6,712 nucleotides of DNA, from contig JAATVP010000212.1 of NCBI GenBank assembly GCA_014523625.1, forward strand, positions 1 through 6,712, in the 5' to 3' direction. This document shows positions 5,212-6,712 of the stretch, piece after piece (positions within the stretch are counted from its first letter, which is position 1; every line of letters begins with the position of its first letter). A model generated the notes under the pieces. The model did no database searches and had not been told where the DNA came from. It was given only the letters and a program-made list of their open reading frames with translations. A program made the translations under genes and the position numbers. This DNA is from Nitrososphaerales archaeon TH5896. Lineage in GTDB: Archaea > Thermoproteota > Nitrososphaeria > Nitrososphaerales > Nitrososphaeraceae.

Positions 5212-5376
5212 ATGTATTCAGTTAGCTTAAACTTTTGCTTTTGGTTTTCTATTAATCTAATAACTCATCGAATCCATTGGAATCCTAAAGACGTTGATGC
5301 TTCGCTTTTGAATAGATTATCAAACTTGGTTATTTGGTTTGTAGGAGCCTATCCGTTAATTTTCGCTCCTTTTTAA
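5212..5376 (+). CDS. Doubtful 54-residue ORF with hydrophobic C-terminus
   Basis: ATG 5212 to TAA 5374-5376 gives MYSVSLNFCFWFSINLITHR, then IHWNPKDVDASLLNRLSN, then LVIWFVGAYPLIFAPF. The frame is also open upstream to 5152 (through LRNASFEIVTPSS), so it may be part of a longer degraded gene that lost its start. The last 19 residues could span a membrane. No family is recognised and no promoter was seen. Confidence 0.25.
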   Translation: MYSVSLNFCFWFSINLITHRIHWNPKDVDASLLNRLSNLVIWFVGAYPLIFAPF

Positions 5377-5448
5377 GATCCTTTGTACGAAAATAAGGTG
5401 TAGATCCTTTTCACATAGGATGCTTCTTCAGATACAGAAGAAGATTTC

Positions 5449-5462
5449 GATAACATAAAAAG
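5449..5462 (+). promoter_or_regulatory. Candidate TATA-like box for the serine hydrolase
   Basis: GATAACATAAAAAG is centred about 27 bases before the ATG at 5483, giving near-leaderless spacing. A second AT-rich stretch, TTTAAAAT (about 5463-5470), lies closer to the ATG and is a less well placed alternative. Confidence 0.4.
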
Positions 5463-5482
5463 TTTAAAATCCGTTTCAGGCT

Positions 5483-6709
5483 ATGAATAGGTTGATAAAA
5501 ATAAAAATAAGAAAAAAATCGATTCTTGTTGTTGGTATAGCAATATTTGTAACACTATTATCAATTTATGGGATCTTGTATATACTAACACCCTATTCGG
5601 GATTTGCTCGGTCTCTCATCTGGGGAGATTCGGATATTAAGGACTATGAGAGATTCCCCTTCCGAACGATCGACAATGAGCCACCGGTATTCCAATTCTC
5701 TACTGTCCAAATCACAAATCATGATGTCGGCAGAAATTTATCATCTATATTACTTGACGACTTCGCTCCTAATAGCGAAGGCGGTGCCGAAGATGGAAAG
5801 ATGAATTTTGATGAGTTTCTTGCTTCGACAGGAACTACCGCATTCGTGGTTATAAAAGATGATAAAATCTTATATGAAAATTACTTTAATGGCTATCAAA
5901 GAGATTCAAACGGCACTTCTTTTTCTATTGCCAAATCTATAACCTCTGGCTTAATTGGTTTAGCTATTGACGAGGGGTTAATTGCAAGCGTTGACGATCC
6001 AGTTACAAAGTACATCCCTGAGCTGAGGCAAAAGGACCCACGTTTTGATAACATAACAATCAAGAATTTGTTGACTATGTCATCTGGGCTTGAATACGTT
6101 GAAGAAGGTTTACCTTGGAGCGATGATACAAAAACATATTATGACACAGACCTTCGCTCATTAGGTTTTTCATCTAGAATAGAAGACGAATCTGGGAAAA
6201 GGTTTCATTATAATAATTATAACGCATTACTGCTAGGAATGATTCTTGAGCGTACAACCCATAAGCATGTTTCACAGTACCTAGAAGAAAAGATTTGGAA
6301 ACCTTTAGGAATGGATGCGCCAGCATCATGGAGTTTGGATAGTGTTGCAAGTGGATTTGAGAAAATGGAAAGCGGCATCAATGCCAAAGCTATTGACTTT
6401 GCCAAGTTCGGTCGATTATTCCTAAATAATGGTAGTTGGAATGACAAACAAATCATATCTGAGAAATGGGTCAAAGAATCTACTAGGCCAGATGTAACTA
6501 CTGATCCCGCTCCATACTATCAATATATGTGGTGGGTAGATCCGCTATCGGGAGACGGTACTCACTATAACTTTTATGCAGCTGGGAAGCATGGACAGTT
6601 TATCTATGTAATCCCTGAAAAAGATATGATAATTGTAAGACAAGGTTATGAATCAGAATATGATAATTGGACTGACTTGTTTAAATATTTGGGATCAAAG
6701 ACGGGCTAG
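5483..6709 (+). CDS. Membrane-anchored serine hydrolase, beta-lactamase (class C)/penicillin-binding-like family
   Basis: A complete 408-residue protein of the class C beta-lactamase-like serine hydrolase family. A basic N-terminus (MNRLIKIKIRKKS) leads into one membrane helix (about residues 14-36), so the catalytic domain should sit outside the cell. Motifs appear in order: SxxK as SIAK (nucleophile S148, base K151), the downstream family pattern LLTMSSGLEY (196-205), YxN as YNN (Y243-N245), LGMDAPASWSLD (275-286), AIDFAKFGRLFLNNGSW (303-319), and a third motif KHG (369-371) in AAGKHGQF, replacing the KTG or HxG of other members. Family members include esterases, amidases and peptidases as well as beta-lactamases, and many archaeal copies are uncharacterised, so antibiotic hydrolysis should not be assumed. 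The ATG at 5483 precedes the basic region and helix naturally. The gene ends with two tandem TAG codons. No cofactor or partner gene lies beside it. Confidence 0.93.
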   Translation: MNRLIKIKIRKKSILVVGIAIFVTLLSIYGILYILTPYSGFARSLIWGDSDIKDYERFPFRTIDNEPPVFQFSTVQITNHDVGRNLSSILLDDFAPNSEGGAEDGKMNFDEFLASTGTTAFVVIKDDKILYENYFNGYQRDSNGTSFSIAKSITSGLIGLAIDEGLIASVDDPVTKYIPELRQKDPRFDNITIKNLLTMSSGLEYVEEGLPWSDDTKTYYDTDLRSLGFSSRIEDESGKRFHYNNYNALLLGMILERTTHKHVSQYLEEKIWKPLGMDAPASWSLDSVASGFEKMESGINAKAIDFAKFGRLFLNNGSWNDKQIISEKWVKESTRPDVTTDPAPYYQYMWWVDPLSGDGTHYNFYAAGKHGQFIYVIPEKDMIIVRQGYESEYDNWTDLFKYLGSKTG

Positions 6710-6712
6710 TAG

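Larger units (their letters stand above)
5168..5482. other. Intergenic stretch with one doubtful short ORF and a small hairpin
   Basis: A 315-base stretch between the 58-residue protein and the serine hydrolase. It holds the doubtful ORF at 5212-5376, listed separately. It also holds a 7-bp perfect inverted repeat, CTTCTTC (5423-5429) and GAAGAAG (5437-5443), with a 7-base loop. No T-tract follows, so a terminator is not supported. No RNA gene was recognised. Confidence 0.4.

Noticed and set aside
5423..5443. CTTCTTC/GAAGAAG hairpin upstream of the serine hydrolase, as a terminator or riboswitch
   Set aside because: There is no T-tract and no further conserved structure; the simple purine/pyrimidine repeat could be chance.
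6217..6474. Minus-strand frame of 85 residues inside the serine hydrolase
   Set aside because: It is an antisense shadow of a well-supported gene.

Overview
The window is AT-rich. It reads most like the chromosome of an ammonia-oxidising thaumarchaeon of the Nitrososphaera/Nitrosocosmicus type. The signs are archaeal TATA-like boxes about 25 bases before several start codons (leaderless genes), few ribosome binding sites, small secreted or membrane proteins of a style I associate with that group, and mixed bacterial-type enzyme families. The assignment comes from recognition, not from a database search.

Layout, left to right. A short-chain dehydrogenase runs off the left edge (minus strand). 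A plus-strand scrap of an MBL-fold hydrolase C-terminus follows, with an in-frame stop. Next is an intact minus-strand TetR regulator. It is divergent from a wrecked FAD-dependent oxidoreductase, and two near-identical 18-bp operator-like sites lie between them. An intact four-helix membrane protein follows on the plus strand. From about 2151 to 3133 no gene is intact: two minus-strand remnants lie there, one of a small secreted protein and one of a more scrambled reading frame. A membrane-anchored extracellular protein of 206 residues comes next. A small VOC-fold (glyoxalase-like) gene on the minus strand is then bracketed by a 33-bp direct repeat. A short ORF starts inside the second repeat, and beyond it lies a second, decayed VOC gene. 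A 58-residue small protein, a doubtful 54-residue ORF, and a membrane-anchored beta-lactamase-family serine hydrolase complete the window.

The genes do not form one operon. The region looks like an accessory segment in decay: at least four, probably five, protein genes are broken by stops, frameshifts or truncation, while the neighbouring genes of about 110 to 408 codons are clean. That contrast argues against simple sequencing error. The most coherent functional unit is the TetR/oxidoreductase pair, where the regulator and its apparent operators survive but the likely target enzyme is destroyed. I did not find a clear new defence or mobile system. The best candidates for a second look are the operator pair, the 33-bp repeat bracketing the VOC gene, and the small intact proteins among the wreckage.
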